A stretch of DNA of 64,000 bases from Biomphalaria glabrata (lineage: Eukaryota > Mollusca > Gastropoda > Planorbidae), in the NCBI RefSeq assembly GCF_947242115.1, contig NC_074721.1:36953254-37017253 (forward strand), given 5' to 3'. The position numbers and the translations under genes are program-made. The notes under the pieces were generated by a model, which had not been told where the DNA came from, did not search any database, and worked only from the letters and a program-made list of their open reading frames with translations. Positions 45,352 to 57,474 of this stretch are shown here, in pieces; position 1 is the first letter of the stretch, and each line of letters begins with the position of its first letter.

Positions 45352-46205
45352 TCTTAAGCTCTTTAATGAAGACATGCTTGAATTCCCCTCTGACGTATGT
45401 GTGTAAGACATGCTTGAATACCCTCTGACGTATGTCTGTGTGTGTGAAGACATGCTCGAATAACCTCTGACGTATGTGTGTTAAGACATGCTTGAATACC
45501 CTCTGACGTATGTCTGTGTGAAGACATGATTGAATACCCACTGACGTATGTCTGTGTAAAGATATGATTGAATACCCTCTGACGTATGTGTGTGTTAAGA
45601 CATGGTTGAATACACTCTGACGTATGTCTGTGTTAAGACATGATTGAATACTCTCTGACGTATGTGTGTGTTAAGACATGATTGAATACCCTCTGACGAA
45701 TGTGTGTGTTAAGACATGATTGAATACCCTCTGACGAATGTGTGTGTTAAGACATGGTTAAATACTTTCTGACGTATGTGTGAAGACATGGTTAAATACC
45801 CTCTGACGTATGTCTGTGTGAAGACATGATTGAATACACTATGACGTATGTCTGTGTGAAGACATGGTTGAATACCCTTTGACGTATGTGTGTGTTAAGA
45901 CATGGTTGAATACCCTCTGACGAATGTGTGTGTTAAGACATGGTTGAATACCCTCTGACGTATGTCTGTGTGAAGACATGATTGAATACCCTCTGACGTA
46001 TTTGTGTGAAGACATGATTGAATACCCTTTGACGTATGTCTGTGTGAAGACATGGTTAAATACCCTCTGACGTATGTCTGTGTGAAGACATGATTGAATA
46101 CCCTCTGACGTATTTGTGTGAAGACATGATTGAATACCCTTTGACGTATGTGTGTGTGAAGACATGATTGAATACCCTCTGACGTATGTGTGTGTGAAGA
46201 CATGT
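45352..46205. repeat. Minisatellite, 36-40-bp unit, about 22 copies
   Basis: Unit close to GACATGATTGAATACCCTCT plus GACGTATGTGTGTGTTAA. The (TG)n part varies in length, so frames on the minus strand through the array drift and are artefacts. Confidence 0.9.
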
Positions 46206-47150
46206 AGAAGCTATTTACCTTATTCAATATCAATCAAAATAATTGATTTTCAACAATTAATTGAATGATTGAGTATTTTTAGTGCCCCCGAAAAGGGAAA
46301 AGACGCTATTAGTGTTGTGTGGTCTGTTTGTCCATCCCTCGGTCCCGCTTAGATCTCGTAAACTAGAAAAGATAGTAAAAATCCGACATCATAGTATTTT
46401 AGACCATTCAACGGCTAGTTTTTTCTTTTCTGAAAGAATCTAATTTTTTAATCAAGTATGCAAGCAGTTTTTTCATAAACAAAACAACATTTTTACAACT
46501 ATTCACTATTAATAGTAACAAACGTGTAAGGCTATTTAGTAAGGGAGATGATTATTTGCCATATTTTTAACTTATTTATGCAAACGGTTTTAAATTATTT
46601 GTAAAAAAAAATTGTTTACAATTGTATTGCTAAGTTCAGTAAGTTCTGTCATACTAACTACTCTATTTACAAAAAAATATTTACTTTTTTTTTAAGAGAA
46701 CAAATCTGTTTAGTGTGCATATAAGTAAAACATAATTTAAAAACACAATTGATAAGTTTTTTTGTGGTTTTTTTTTTACATTATCGTGTAAACTACAGCA
46801 CCATACCATTGCCACGGAACACTCAACTAAAGGATTTTTTATTTTTTTTACGGAAATGTTTTTTACTTGAGGATTTGAATGAGAGAATGACCCTTACAAA
46901 ACAATTAGATCAATTAGATAATCATTATAAGACATCAGTTAGGCCAGTTTGACATGTAAGTTTACATTCACTTTCATCTATCCTTTGGTCTGCACAACCT
47001 TCTTTCTCCATTCTTCTCTCTCATTTGTCTTTGATAGAATTTCATTCTGATGTTCTTTCTGAAAATATTGAAATCTGCCTTTTTACCTGCCTTAGTGGAC
47101 CACTTCGTGGGCCGATTTTGAGTTTGTGTATCATGTTTTGTTAGGTGCTA
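46206..47150. repeat. Dispersed repeat (46300-46480) and AT-rich sequence
   Basis: 46300-46480 shares GTCTGTTTGTCCATCCCTC, CTTAGATCTCGTAAAC and AGTATGCAAGCAGTTTTTT with 9041-9250. 47035-47130 resembles the possible LINE tail at 10975. No gene. Confidence 0.45.
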
Positions 47151-47390
47151 TAACCAATTGCTTAAGTATCAGCTAGATCGGAGAAAGTGTGAGGCAGAAA
47201 TAGCGTTAACAAATTATTAAAAGGGGACTAAACCCAACAAAATTAGCCATATGTGTGATTACTAGTTTCCCTTGTAGCTATTAAACATAATAATTATTTG
47301 CCAGTAATTGTCTAATTAGTTACTTTTCTTTTTTTTTTATTGATTCATGTCTTGTCTATGTCAATGAATAATTGTGCAACAAGACAAGAT
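47150..47390. repeat. Dispersed repeat, same family as 28330
   Basis: TAGATCGGAGAAAGTGTGAG, TAGTTTCCCTTGTAGCTATT and GATTCATGTCTTGTCTATGT align with the copy at 28.4 kb. Confidence 0.6.
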
Positions 47391-47407
47391 GAAGCTCAAA
47401 GCCCACC

Positions 47408-47797
47408 TATCATCAACGTAATATCAACGTAATATCAACGTAATATCAACGTAATATCAGCGTAATATCAACGTAATATCAACGAAATATCAACGTAATA
47501 TCAGCGTAATATCAACGAAATATCAACGAAATATCAACGTAATATCAACGTAATATCAGCGTAATATCAACGTAATATCAACGTAATATCAACGAAATAT
47601 CAACGTAATATCAACGTAATATCAACGTAATATCAACGTAATATCAACGAAATATCAACGTAAAATCAAAGTAATATCAGCGTGATATCAACGTAATATC
47701 AACGTAATATCAACTTAATATCAACGAAATATCAACCTAATTTCAACGTAATATCAACGAAATATCAACGTAATATCAACATAATATCAACTATTAA
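47408..47797. repeat. 11-bp tandem repeat, about 35 copies
   Basis: Unit AATATCAACGT with GCGT and CGAA variants. Very regular; no coding meaning (11 is not a multiple of three). Confidence 0.95.
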
Positions 47798-47879
47798 AGT
47801 CTCATCTTGTTGTAACGCTGTCCTGTACATTGCCATCCTGCAAACCATAAATAACGGGACAAGAACACATTGTTAATCT

Positions 47880-48140
47880 TCTTAATCTTAATCTTATGAA
47901 ATACAGAATTTAATAAAGAGGATGATTACATCCTACGCGTGTTCCTTGGTCAACCTTGTCATGTATGTTAACCAATGACCTAAATTCTGCTGAGTCACTA
48001 GTTTTCCTTGCCGACTCAGGCAACCCATTCTAAGCTTTATTAGCACAAGGGAAGAAGGAGTATTTGTACAAATTTGTCCTAGCACATGGAACAAGGAATG
48101 TTTCTTTATTTGTATGTCTTACAGAGTATTTATTAGGGGT
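47880..48140 (-). mobile_element. LINE 3-prime end, reverse
   Basis: Minus strand gives AAATTTGTACAAATACTCCT, TGGGTTGCCTGAGTCGGC, GCAGAATTTAGGTCATTGG and ACGCGTAGGATGTAATCATC, ending in an AAGATTAAG repeat: the same tail as at 43400-43620. Confidence 0.75.
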
Positions 48141-48228
48141 TTTTTTTGTTTTGGCCGGGGGGGGGTATTTGAAGATTAGATTTTTAGATTTATAGCTATT
48201 TTTTTCTAATTTATTTCATTTAACACAG

Positions 48229-48770
48229 ATGCACAGCTCAATAACGACCGTCCCACGCTAGACCTAGACTTTATCAACGACGCCCTTCTTCAGCAGCATG
48301 AAGAGTTGTGCCACTTCGAGTGGTTGACCCTTGAAAACAGAATAGATACGCTCAGGTCTCTGTTGTTTGAAGCTCCTCTGGTCTACAGCAACAAGTACTA
48401 CGTCATCTCCAAGTTTCCTCACAATGATTCAGTTGAAGCCATGGTATACTGTCAAGCTTTCGGCGGCTACCTGGCGGAAGTGGATGACAACGACGAGTTC
48501 AACAAACTTCAGCAATTTTTTCTGAACTCATCTCTTGTCGATTTGGTGTTGATCGCTGGATCTGACGAGTTAAAAGAGGAAACCTGGAAATTTCAGCGCA
48601 CTGGCGTAGCTCTACCATTTAAGAGCTGGGCCCCAAAAGAGCCAAATAATAAGGAAGGAAAAGAACATTGTTTATGTTTGGATAGGGGTAAAGGTGGTGA
48701 AATGAACGATATAACCTGCAGTTTTGTACGAATAGCGAGGTTTATGTGTGAACTACCTGATTCTACATAA
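48229..48770 (+). CDS. CTL6: C-type lectin, EPN type, exon 2 with shifted acceptor (exon 1 not found)
   Basis: Open exon for 180 residues: neck FINDALLQQHEELCHFEW, CTLD with [20 protein letters not shown] (EPN), HCLCL, MND and FMCELPDST. Where the other copies have TTCAG|TTAACACAG the sequence reads TTCATTTAACACAG, so the ancestral acceptor AG is gone. The next AG (48227-48228) lies nine bases on and is still in phase (G|AT gives Asp), so splicing there would remove only three residues. The neck lacks the SGQEERLKAL-like stretch of other copies and is about 10 residues shorter. No signal exon lies between 42.3 and 48.2 kb; the nearest is the orphan exon 1 of CTL5 at 37548, which is phase-compatible. 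It could be expressed that way or be decaying. Confidence 0.72.
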
Positions 48771-49500
48771 TAAACAGCTCATAGAACACGTATCAAGACT
48801 TTCCTCCTTTTAATCTGTATTCCTATTGATAGACTTTCTTTTTTTCTGCTGTCCAGCTCGTTTACTGATAAAATTTAAGCTTTTTCTGCAGTCTTTGCAA
48901 AGGAAATGTAGTGTACTGTTTTTATAATACCTCTATGCAAGTCACAATATCATGGAGGAACCTGGTGGAACCTGGGTGGGTGGAATCTGGACACAAATCT
49001 CAAAAATGTCTGTAATGATTTTCCTAGATATTAAACAGTTAATGTGTATCGTATCGTTGGGTTTTTGGGGCCCGGGGGAATTGACCTCTTGGGGGCCCCT
49101 TGCATTTTGACATTAGACATCATGACATGAAATAATCTACTTACTAAATATATAGAACTACATTGAAATTGGTACATATATCAGTAAAATTAACAGGAAG
49201 TAATCATTAAGAATCTTTAAAGAATAATACCGTTGTTTATTGACGAAATAATGCACAAGTGACAAATCTCATTTCATATTGCTTCAAGTCGTGCTTTCTG
49301 TGCAGCAAAGTCATCTATAACTTCATCTACTTTCGTTTTACCGTTTCAAGTGTTTCGAAGGATGAAAAGAAAGAAATTTTAATATCGCAAAAGAACCAAA
49401 AAATATTTATCTTGAACGGACTAAAAGTCTTGGGGTATTTCCTCATATACGCATTATTCATTCAAGACTTGAATACCTAAATATTAAAATTTAGGGTATC
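48771..49500 (+). repeat. 3-prime flank of CTL6, partly paralogous to 27600 and 62700
   Basis: TTTTTTCTGCTGTCCAGCTC..CTGATAAAATTTA resembles 62710-62745 after CTL7. 48935-49040 matches 27598-27740. 49400-49490 resembles part of the upstream blocks (AATATTTATCTTGAACG). No gene. Confidence 0.55.
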
Positions 49501-49514
49501 GTAAGCTAACTTTC

Positions 49515-49612
49515 GGGGTTAGGTGGCCAATTGCTAAAGTACTTGGCTTCCCAACCGGGAGATCGCGAGTTTAAATCTAGAAGAGACAGGGATTGTAATT
49601 TTGGGATTATTA
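49515..49612 (+). repeat. SINE B head fragment
   Basis: TTAGGTGGCCAATTGCTAAA, ACTTGGCTTCC and a B-box-like GAGTTTAAATC match the SINE B start; cut by a SINE C. Confidence 0.5.
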
Positions 49613-49790
49613 GGGCTCTATGGTCCAATTTTATTTGAGGACCGGTGGGACGTGCGGGGTGGGAGGGGGTATCTGAAAGAAGGTTTTCCGTGCTGACTTT
49701 AGGCGCTCAGTAAACTTAACTCGAGCCCTCTTCATAGGTAGCCAAGACAAAATCAAGCGTACTAAACCTCTCGACCACGCTTCCCAATCG
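49613..49790 (-). repeat. SINE C copy, reverse, incomplete
   Basis: Minus strand shows GGGAAGCGTGGTCGAGAGG, GAGGGCTCGAGTTAAG and GAGCGCCTAAAGTCAGCACG as in family C. Confidence 0.7.
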
Positions 49791-50664
49791 TTACACAAAA
49801 TTATCTTACTGTTTAGTTGGTTTAACGTGTTAGTATAAAACGAGTACAAAATTACACATGAATATTTAGCCAAATTTGACTAACCTTTTTTTATGATGCA
49901 TGGAGAGTTGCTGTAGATGCCCAACCTTCTGTTTTCATTTTCTATTTTATAATAATTCTCGTTCATTGAAGACTCACTATAAGAATGTATAAAAAAAAAT
50001 CAAATAAATAATGGTAACATTTTTGTGTTCAAATCGTTTCTTTGTTCCCTAAGAATGCAATCGCCCCCCCTCCATTTCCGACCCACCATTGTTACAATTA
50101 AATGCTGTATTTTTATTATTTATTTTTTTTTTGCGGTAAAGAGAAGGGCAACATGTTATGTAGTCAATGTAGTGCCGTTATAATTGCTTCAATTACATTA
50201 CAATTTAAGTCGACATCAGAGTCTGCCTTAGCAGAGTGCGGGGCCCTGGGCGAGTGTAGGCCTTACGTAGGTACTGTACTATTGACCTTTCACTAATTAC
50301 ATACTGTATTGTAATTGCTCTGCATGAAAGATTTCGTCTTTTGAGACTGACAAACGTAACTAATGATTCAGAAACATTTTGCATGAAAATCAACTGACTA
50401 GATAGTATTATTTCTAAAGCAAGCTGGATTCGAAGAATAATATTAAAACAAGATTACAAAGAAAGTTGTATTATCATCACAGGCGGCCCCCATCGAAGTC
50501 ACTAATGGACAAATGGACCAGGAATATTTAAGTCGGAGTCTTCTTATGATCGTTTAAATTAATCTAATTGTAAAAAAAAATATTTTGTCGGTTTTTTTTT
50601 CACATAAAAGCAAACAGGACAGCAATTCGTCTTTGATAAGACTCTTCTAACTCTTCTGGAATAA
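49791..50664. other. No gene seen
   Basis: AT-rich; a GCGGGGCCCTGGGCGAG piece near 50238 recalls hAT ends at 10000 and 36400. Frames at 50102 and 50205 are unrecognisable. Confidence 0.45.
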
Positions 50665-53600
50665 GTTGAGTAGAGATCCAACTGATCACCTAAAAAGTAG
50701 AGTAGAGATCCAACTGATCACCTAAAAAGTAGAGTAGAGATCCAACTGATCACCTAAAAAGTAGAGTAGAGATCCAACTGATCACCTAAAAAGTAGAGTA
50801 GAGATCCAACTGATCACCTAAAAAGTAGAGTAGAGATCCAACTGATCACCTAAAAAGTAGAGTAGAGATCCAACTGATCACCTAAAAAGTAGAGTAGAGA
50901 TCCAACTGATCACCTAAAAAGTAGAGTAGAGATCCAACTGATCACCTAAAAGTAGAGTAGAGATCCAACTGATCACCTAAAAAGTAGAGTAGAGATCCAA
51001 CTGATCACCTAAAAAGTAGAGTAGAGATCCAACTGATCACCTAAAAAGTAGAGTAGAGATCCAACTGATCACCTAAAAAGTAGAGTAGAGATCCAACTGA
51101 TCACCTAAAAAGTAGAGTAGAGATCCAACTGATCACCTAAAAAGTAGAGTAGAGATCCAACTGATCACCTAAAAAGTAGAGTAGAGATTCAACTGATCAC
51201 CTAAAAAGTAGAGTAGAGATCCAACTGATCACCTAAAAAGTAGATTAGAGATCCAACTGATCAACTAAAAAGTAGAGTAGAGATCCAACTGATCACCTAA
51301 AAAGTAGAGTAGAGATCAAACTGATCACCTAAAAAGTAGAGTAGAGATCCAACTGATCAACTAAAAAGTAGAGTAGAGATCCAACTGATCACCTAAAAAG
51401 TAGAGTAGAGATCCAACTGATCACCTAAAAAGTAGAGTAGAGATCCAACTGATCACCTAAAAAGTAGAGTAGAGATCCAACTGATCACCTAAAAAGTAGA
51501 GTAGAGATCCAACTGATCACCTAAAAAGTAGAGTAGAGATCCAACTGATCACCTAAAAAGTAGAGTAGAGATCCAACTGATCACCTAAAAAGTAGAGTAG
51601 AGATCCAACTGATCACCTAAAAAGTAGAGTAGAGATTCAACTGATCACCTAAAAAGTAGAGTAGAGATCCAACTGATCACCTAAAAAGTAGATTAGAGAT
51701 CCAACTGATCAACTAAAAAGTAGAGTAGAGATCCAACTGATCACCTAAAAAGTAGAGTAGAGATCAAACTGATCACCTAAAAAGTAGAGTAGAGATCCAA
51801 CTGATCAACTAAAAAGTAGAGTAGAGATCCAACTGATCACCTAAAAAGTAGAGTAGCAATCCAACTGATCACCTAAAGAGTAGAGTAGAGATCCAACTGA
51901 TCACATAAAAAGTAGAGTAGAGATCCAACTGATCACCTAAAAAGTAGAGTAGAGATCCAACTGATCACCTAAAAAGTAGAGTAGAGATCCAACTGATCAC
52001 CTAAAAAGTAGAGTAGAGATCCAACTGATCACCTAAAAAGTAGAGTAGAGATCCAACTGATCACCTAAAAAGTAGAGTAGAGATCCAACTGATCACCTAA
52101 AAAGTAGAGTAGAGATCCAACTGATCAACTAAAAAGTAGAGTAGAGATCCAACTGATCACCTAAAAAGTAGAGTAGAGATCCAACTGATCACCTAAAAAG
52201 TAGAGTAGAGATCCAACTGATCACCTAAAAAGTAGAGTAGAGATCCAACTGATCACCTAAAAAGTAGAGTAGAGATCCAACTGATCACCTAAAAAGTAGA
52301 GTAGAGATCCAACTGATCACCTAAAAAGTAGAGTAGAGATCCAACTGATCAACTAAAAAGTAGAGTAGAGATCCAACTGATCACCTAAAAAGTAGAGTAG
52401 AGATCCAACTGATCACCTAAAAAGTAGAGTAGAGATCCAACTGATCACCTAAAAAGTAGAGTAGAGATCCAACTGATCACCTAAAAAGTAGAGTAGAGAT
52501 CCAACTGATCACCTAAAAAGTAGAGTAGAGATCCAACTGATCACCTAAAAAGTAGAGTAGAGATCCAACTGATCACCTAAAAAGTAGAGTAGAGATCCAA
52601 CTGATCACCTAAAAAGTAGAGTAGAGATCCAACTGATCACCTAAAAAGTAGAGTAGAGATCCAACTGATCAACTAAAAAGTAGAGTAGAGATCCAACTGA
52701 TCACCTAAAAAGTAGAGTAGAGATCCAACTGATCACCTAAAAAGTAGAGTAGAGATCCAACTGATCACCTAAAAAGTAGAGTAGAGATCCAACTGATCAC
52801 CTAAAAAGTAGAGTAGAGATCCAACTGATCACCTAAAAAGTAGAGTAGAGATCCAACTGATCAACTAAAAAGTAGAGTAGAGATCCAACTGATCACCTAA
52901 AAAGTAGAGTAGAGATCCAACTGATCACCTAAAAAGTAGAGTAGAGATCCAACTGATCAACTAAAAAGTAGAGTAGAGATCCAACTGATCACCTAAAAAG
53001 TAGAGTAGCAATCCAACTGATCACCTAAAGAGTAGAGTAGAGATACAACTGATCAACTAAAAAGTAGAGTAGAGATCCAACTGATCACCTAAAAAGTAGA
53101 GTAGAGATCCAACTGATCACATAAAAAGTAGAGTAGAGATCCAACTGATCACCTAAAAAGTAGAGTAGAGATCCAACTTATCACCTAAAAAGTAGAGTAG
53201 AGATCCAACTGATCACCTAAAAAGTAGAGTAGAGATCCAACTGATCACCTAAAAAGTAGAGTAGCGATAAAACTGATCACCTAAAAAGTAGAGTAGAGAT
53301 CCAACTGATCACCTAAAAAGTAGAGTAGAGATCCAACTGATCACCTAAAAAGTAGAGTAGAGATCCAACTGATCACTTAAAAAGTAGAGTAGAGATCCAA
53401 CTGATCACCTAAAAAGTAGAGTAGAGATCCAACTGATCACCTAAAAAGTAGAGTAGAGATCCAACTGATCACCTAAAAAGTAGAGTAGAGATCCAACTGA
53501 TCACCTAAAAAGTAGAGTAGAGATCCAACTGATCACCTAAAAAGTAGAGTAGAGATCCAACTGATCACCTAAAAAGTAGAGTAGAGATCCAACTGATCAC

Positions 53601-56168
53601 CTAAAAAGTAGAGTAGAGATCCAACTGATCACCTAAAAAGTAGAGTAGAGATCCAACTGATCAACTAAAAAGTAGAGTAGAGATCCAACTGATCACCTAA
53701 AAAGTAGAGTAGCAATCCAACTGATCACCTAAAGAGTAGAGTAGAGATCCAACTGATCACATAAAAAGTAGAGTAGAGATCCAACTGATCACCTAAAAAG
53801 TAGAGTAGAGATCCAACTGATCACCTAAAAAGTAGAGTAGAGATCCAACTGATCACCTAAAAAGTAGAGTAGAGATCCAACTGATCACCTAAAAAGTAGA
53901 GTAGAGATCCAACTGATCACCTAAAAAGTAGAGTAGAGATCCAACTGATCACCTAAAAAGTAGAGTAGAGATCCAACTGATCAACTAAAAAGTAGAGTAG
54001 AGATCCAACTGATCACCTAAAAAGTAGAGTAGAGATCCAACTGATCACCTAAAAAGTAGAGTAGAGATCCAACTGATCACCTAAAAAGTAGAGTAGAGAT
54101 CCAACTGATCACCTAAAAAGTAGAGTAGAGATCCAACTGATCACCTAAAAAGTAGAGTAGAGATCCAACTGATCAACTAAAAAGTAGAGTAGAGATCCAA
54201 CTGATCACCTAAAAAGTAGAGTAGAGATCCAACTGATCACCTAAAAAGTAGAGTAGAGATCCAACTGATCACCTAAAAAGTAGAGTAGAGATCCAACTGA
54301 TCACCTAAAAAGTAGAGTAGAGATCCAACTGATCACCTAAAAAGTAGAGTAGAGATCCAACTGATCAACTAAAAAGTAGAGTAGAGATCCAACTGATCAC
54401 CTAAAAAGTAGAGTAGAGATCCAACTGATCACCTAAAAAGTAGAGTAGAGATCCAACTGATCAACTAAAAAGTAGAGTAGAGATCCAACTGATCACCTAA
54501 AAAGTAGAGTAGCAATCCAACTGATCACCTAAAGAGTAGAGTAGAGATACAACTGATCAACTAAAAAGTAGAGTAGAGATCCAACTGATCACCTAAAAAG
54601 TAGAGTAGAGATCCAACTGATCACATAAAAAGTAGAGTAGAGATCCAACTGATCACCTAAAAAGTAGAGTAGAGATCCAACTTATCACCTAAAAAGTAGA
54701 GTAGAGATCCAACTGATCACCTAAAAAGTAGAGTAGAGATCCAACTGATCACCTAAAAAGTAGAGTAGCGATAAAACTGATCACCTAAAAAGTAGAGTAG
54801 AGATCCAACTGATCACCTAAAAAGTAGAGTAGAGATCCAACTGATCACCTAAAAAGTAGAGTAGAGATCCAACTGATCACCTAAAAAGTAGAGTAGAGAT
54901 CCAACTGATCACCTAAAAAGTAGAGTAGAGATCCAACTGATCACCTAAAAAGTAGAGTAGAGATCCAACTGATCACCTAAAAAGTAGAGTAGAGATCCAA
55001 CTGATCACCTAAAAAGTAGAGTAGAGATCCAACTGATCACCTAAAAAGTAGAGTAGAGATCCAACTGATCACCTAAAAAGTAGAGTAGAGATCCAACTGA
55101 TCACCTAAAAAGTAGAGTAGAGATCCAACTGATCACCTAAAAAGTAGAGTAGAGATCCAACTGATCACCTAAAAAGTAGAGTAGAGATCCAACTGATCAC
55201 CTAAAAAGTAGAGTAGAGATCCAACTGATCACCTAAAAAGTAGAGTAGAGATCCAACTGATCACCTAAAAAGTAGAGTAGAGATCCAACTGATCAACTAA
55301 AAAGTAGAGTAGAGATCCAACTGATCACCTAAAAAGTAGAGTAGAGATCCAACTGATCACCTAAAAAGTAGAGTAGAGATCCAACTGATCACCTAAAAAG
55401 TAGAGTAGAGATCCAACTGATCACCTAAAAAGTAGAGTAGCAATCCAACTGATCACCTAAAGAGTAGAGTAGAGATCCAACTGATCACCTAAAAAGTAGA
55501 GTAGAGATCCAACTGATCAACTAAAAAGTAGAGTAGAGATCCAATTGATCACCTAAAAAGTAGAGTAGAGATCCAACTGATCAACTAAAAAGTAGAGTAG
55601 AGATCCAACTGATCACCTAAAAAGTAGAGTAGAGATCCAACTGATCACATAAAAAGTAGAGTAGAGATCCAACTGATCACCTAAAAAGTAGAGTAGAGAT
55701 CCAACTGATCACATAAAAAGTAGAGTAGAGATCCAACTGATCACCTAAAAAGTAGAGTAGAGATCCAACTGATCACCTAAAAAGTAGAGTAGAGATCCAA
55801 CTGATCACCTAAAAAGTAGAGTAGAGATCCAACTGATCACCTAAAAAGTAGAGTAGAGATCCAACTGATCACCTAAAAAGTAGAGTAGAGATCCAACTGA
55901 TCAACTAAAAAGTAGAGTAGAGATCCAACTGATCACCTAAAAAGTAGAGTAGAGATCCAACTGATCACCTAAAAAGTAGAGTAGAGATCCAACTGATCAC
56001 CTAAAAAGTAGAGTAGCAATCCAACTGATCACCTAAAAAGTAGAGTAGCAATCCAATTGATCACCTAAAAAGTAGAGTAGCAATCCAACTGATCACCTAA
56101 AAAGTAGAGTAGAGATACAACTGATCACCTAAAAAGTAGAGTAAAAAATCCAACTGATCACTTAAAAA
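50665..56168. repeat. 32-bp satellite array, about 170 copies, with higher-order structure
   Basis: Unit GAGATCCAACTGATCACCTA plus AAAAGTAGAGTA. Almost no length changes: apart from one 31-bp unit near 50950, marked variants are spaced by exact multiples of 32. Variants (GTAGCAATCC with AAAGAG, GCGATAAAAC, TCAACT, TCACAT, ACTTATCACC, GATTCAAC) recur in blocks. The far right units (56015-56165) are the most diverged, as expected at an array edge. All frames are closed. No centromere or telomere role can be read from the sequence. Confidence 0.97.
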
Positions 56169-56519
56169 CAATATAGAAATTTCCCAGACAGTGTCGGTGG
56201 CACCTGGTGCGGTAGCTCTGGGTGTCATCCCTTCCCGTCAATTTTCTTCAAATATGTTCCAATAAACTCTATTGCTAGTTAGTTCTTTTTGTGGAACAAA
56301 TACAGTGAGCTGATTACCTACTATTATTGATTTTTACTGGAATGTAAAATGAATGTGAATTCTCTTATAAAATGTCTTTGTTTATGCAATTTATTTTAAT
56401 TGACAGGAGGCCGCGGAAAATCTGTTATAAGTTATACAATGGTTTAATTTAATAATTTATACATCTAGAATTATCGCGGGTCCTATGAAAGTGCGGGTTA
56501 TAGGGTTAGGGTTATACTG
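56169..56519. repeat. Flank with a piece of the hAT-type repeat
   Basis: 56405-56510 shares AGGAGGCCGCGGAAAATCTG and ATCGCGGGTCCTATGAAAG with 35760 and 60445. Otherwise nothing. Confidence 0.5.
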
Positions 56520-56962
56520 AGTGGGAATGCTATAATTTGACCGTTAGAATTATTCAAACTTAAAAAAAAAAGGAAATGTAAATTTCTCTACAGAAGCAGA
56601 AAATATTTATCTTGAACGAATTAGACGTCTCTTGGTATTTCCAAATTTTTGAAGAGTTTAATAAATTCGTGTTCAGGGACATTTTGCGGGCCGTCATCCA
56701 CACCTAGATCTTCAGGCCTTTCATTGGAATATTATAAAGTGTAGTAGATCTAGGCATTCGCTTAACCAGGATTCTTTCTCGGGTGGAGGGGAAGGGAGGA
56801 AAGGGGAGGGGTAAAAAATGTTCTATTGATTTTTAATCTAACATTTATTGGTTATTAAAAGAAATAAAATAGGTCTATAAGTTGTATAAGGGGGTATTGT
56901 CTTTATAAACAAGCATTTTTTGAATATTTTTTTATTTATCTAGTTGGCGTCAGTAAAGTTTT
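56520..56962 (+). repeat. Upstream block of CTL7, paralogous to 21940-22408
   Basis: AATATTTATCTTGAACGAAT, TTAACCAGGATTCTTT, AATGTTCTATTGATTTTTAA and CTATAAGTTGTATAAGGGG are shared in order. In CTL7 it is separated from exon 1 by retroelement fossils. Confidence 0.75.
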
Positions 56963-57131
56963 CTTGTTCTTTCTCTCTCAGTCTTCTTTCATGTAGCCTT
57001 TCTTCCCGTTGCTTGTCTTTTTCTACTCTAATTCTATCTATTTCAATTTTAATGAATGCAGCTCTATCATCTTCTTTTAACTTTAGTTTATCCACTATCT
57101 CTATTAGTTTTTCATACTCAGCCATTTTCAA
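56940..57131 (-). mobile_element. Gag-like fossil fragment
   Basis: The minus strand codes a short charged, Lys/Glu/Arg-rich coiled-coil (MAEYEKLIEIVDKLKLKEDD and on) of the sort at the N-terminus of invertebrate Ty3/Gypsy gag. It is an isolated fragment. Its left edge coincides with the end of the block shared with 22.4 kb. Confidence 0.45.
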
Positions 57132-57474
57132 AGATTCAAATTAGTAATATAGTTTAGTAATAGATATGTGTACTAGATATTTGTAAATGAAATATTGTAC
57201 AATAAATACTTATTATTGCTCAAATAGTAATTACAGGTAATAGTAGATATATATTTTGTGCGAAACAATTGAGGTTATGAGGTATCTTAAGTTATTCTTG
57301 GTACTTTGTCTAGTTCGTAATGTAATACTTTACTGATCAATTATATGATTATGTATTTCTAGTATCTCCCCTTGCAATGTAAAAATTTATTGCAACAAAT
57401 AATTCACAATTATGTGAGCCTTATTAGTCTGATAAATAGTGATCAATGTATCAATAGTATCGTTATGTATCATC

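Noticed and set aside
45839-46233. Minus-strand frames of about 110 codons
   Set aside because: They lie in the 36-40-bp minisatellite and shift frame with (TG)n length.
56500-56515. Telomere-like TTAGGGTTAGGG near the end of the satellite
   Set aside because: Only a little over two repeats (TAGGGTTAGGGTTA), inside a sequence that belongs to a dispersed repeat.
56944-57144. Ser-rich plus-strand frame
   Set aside because: It is the antisense shadow of the gag-like coiled-coil on the minus strand.
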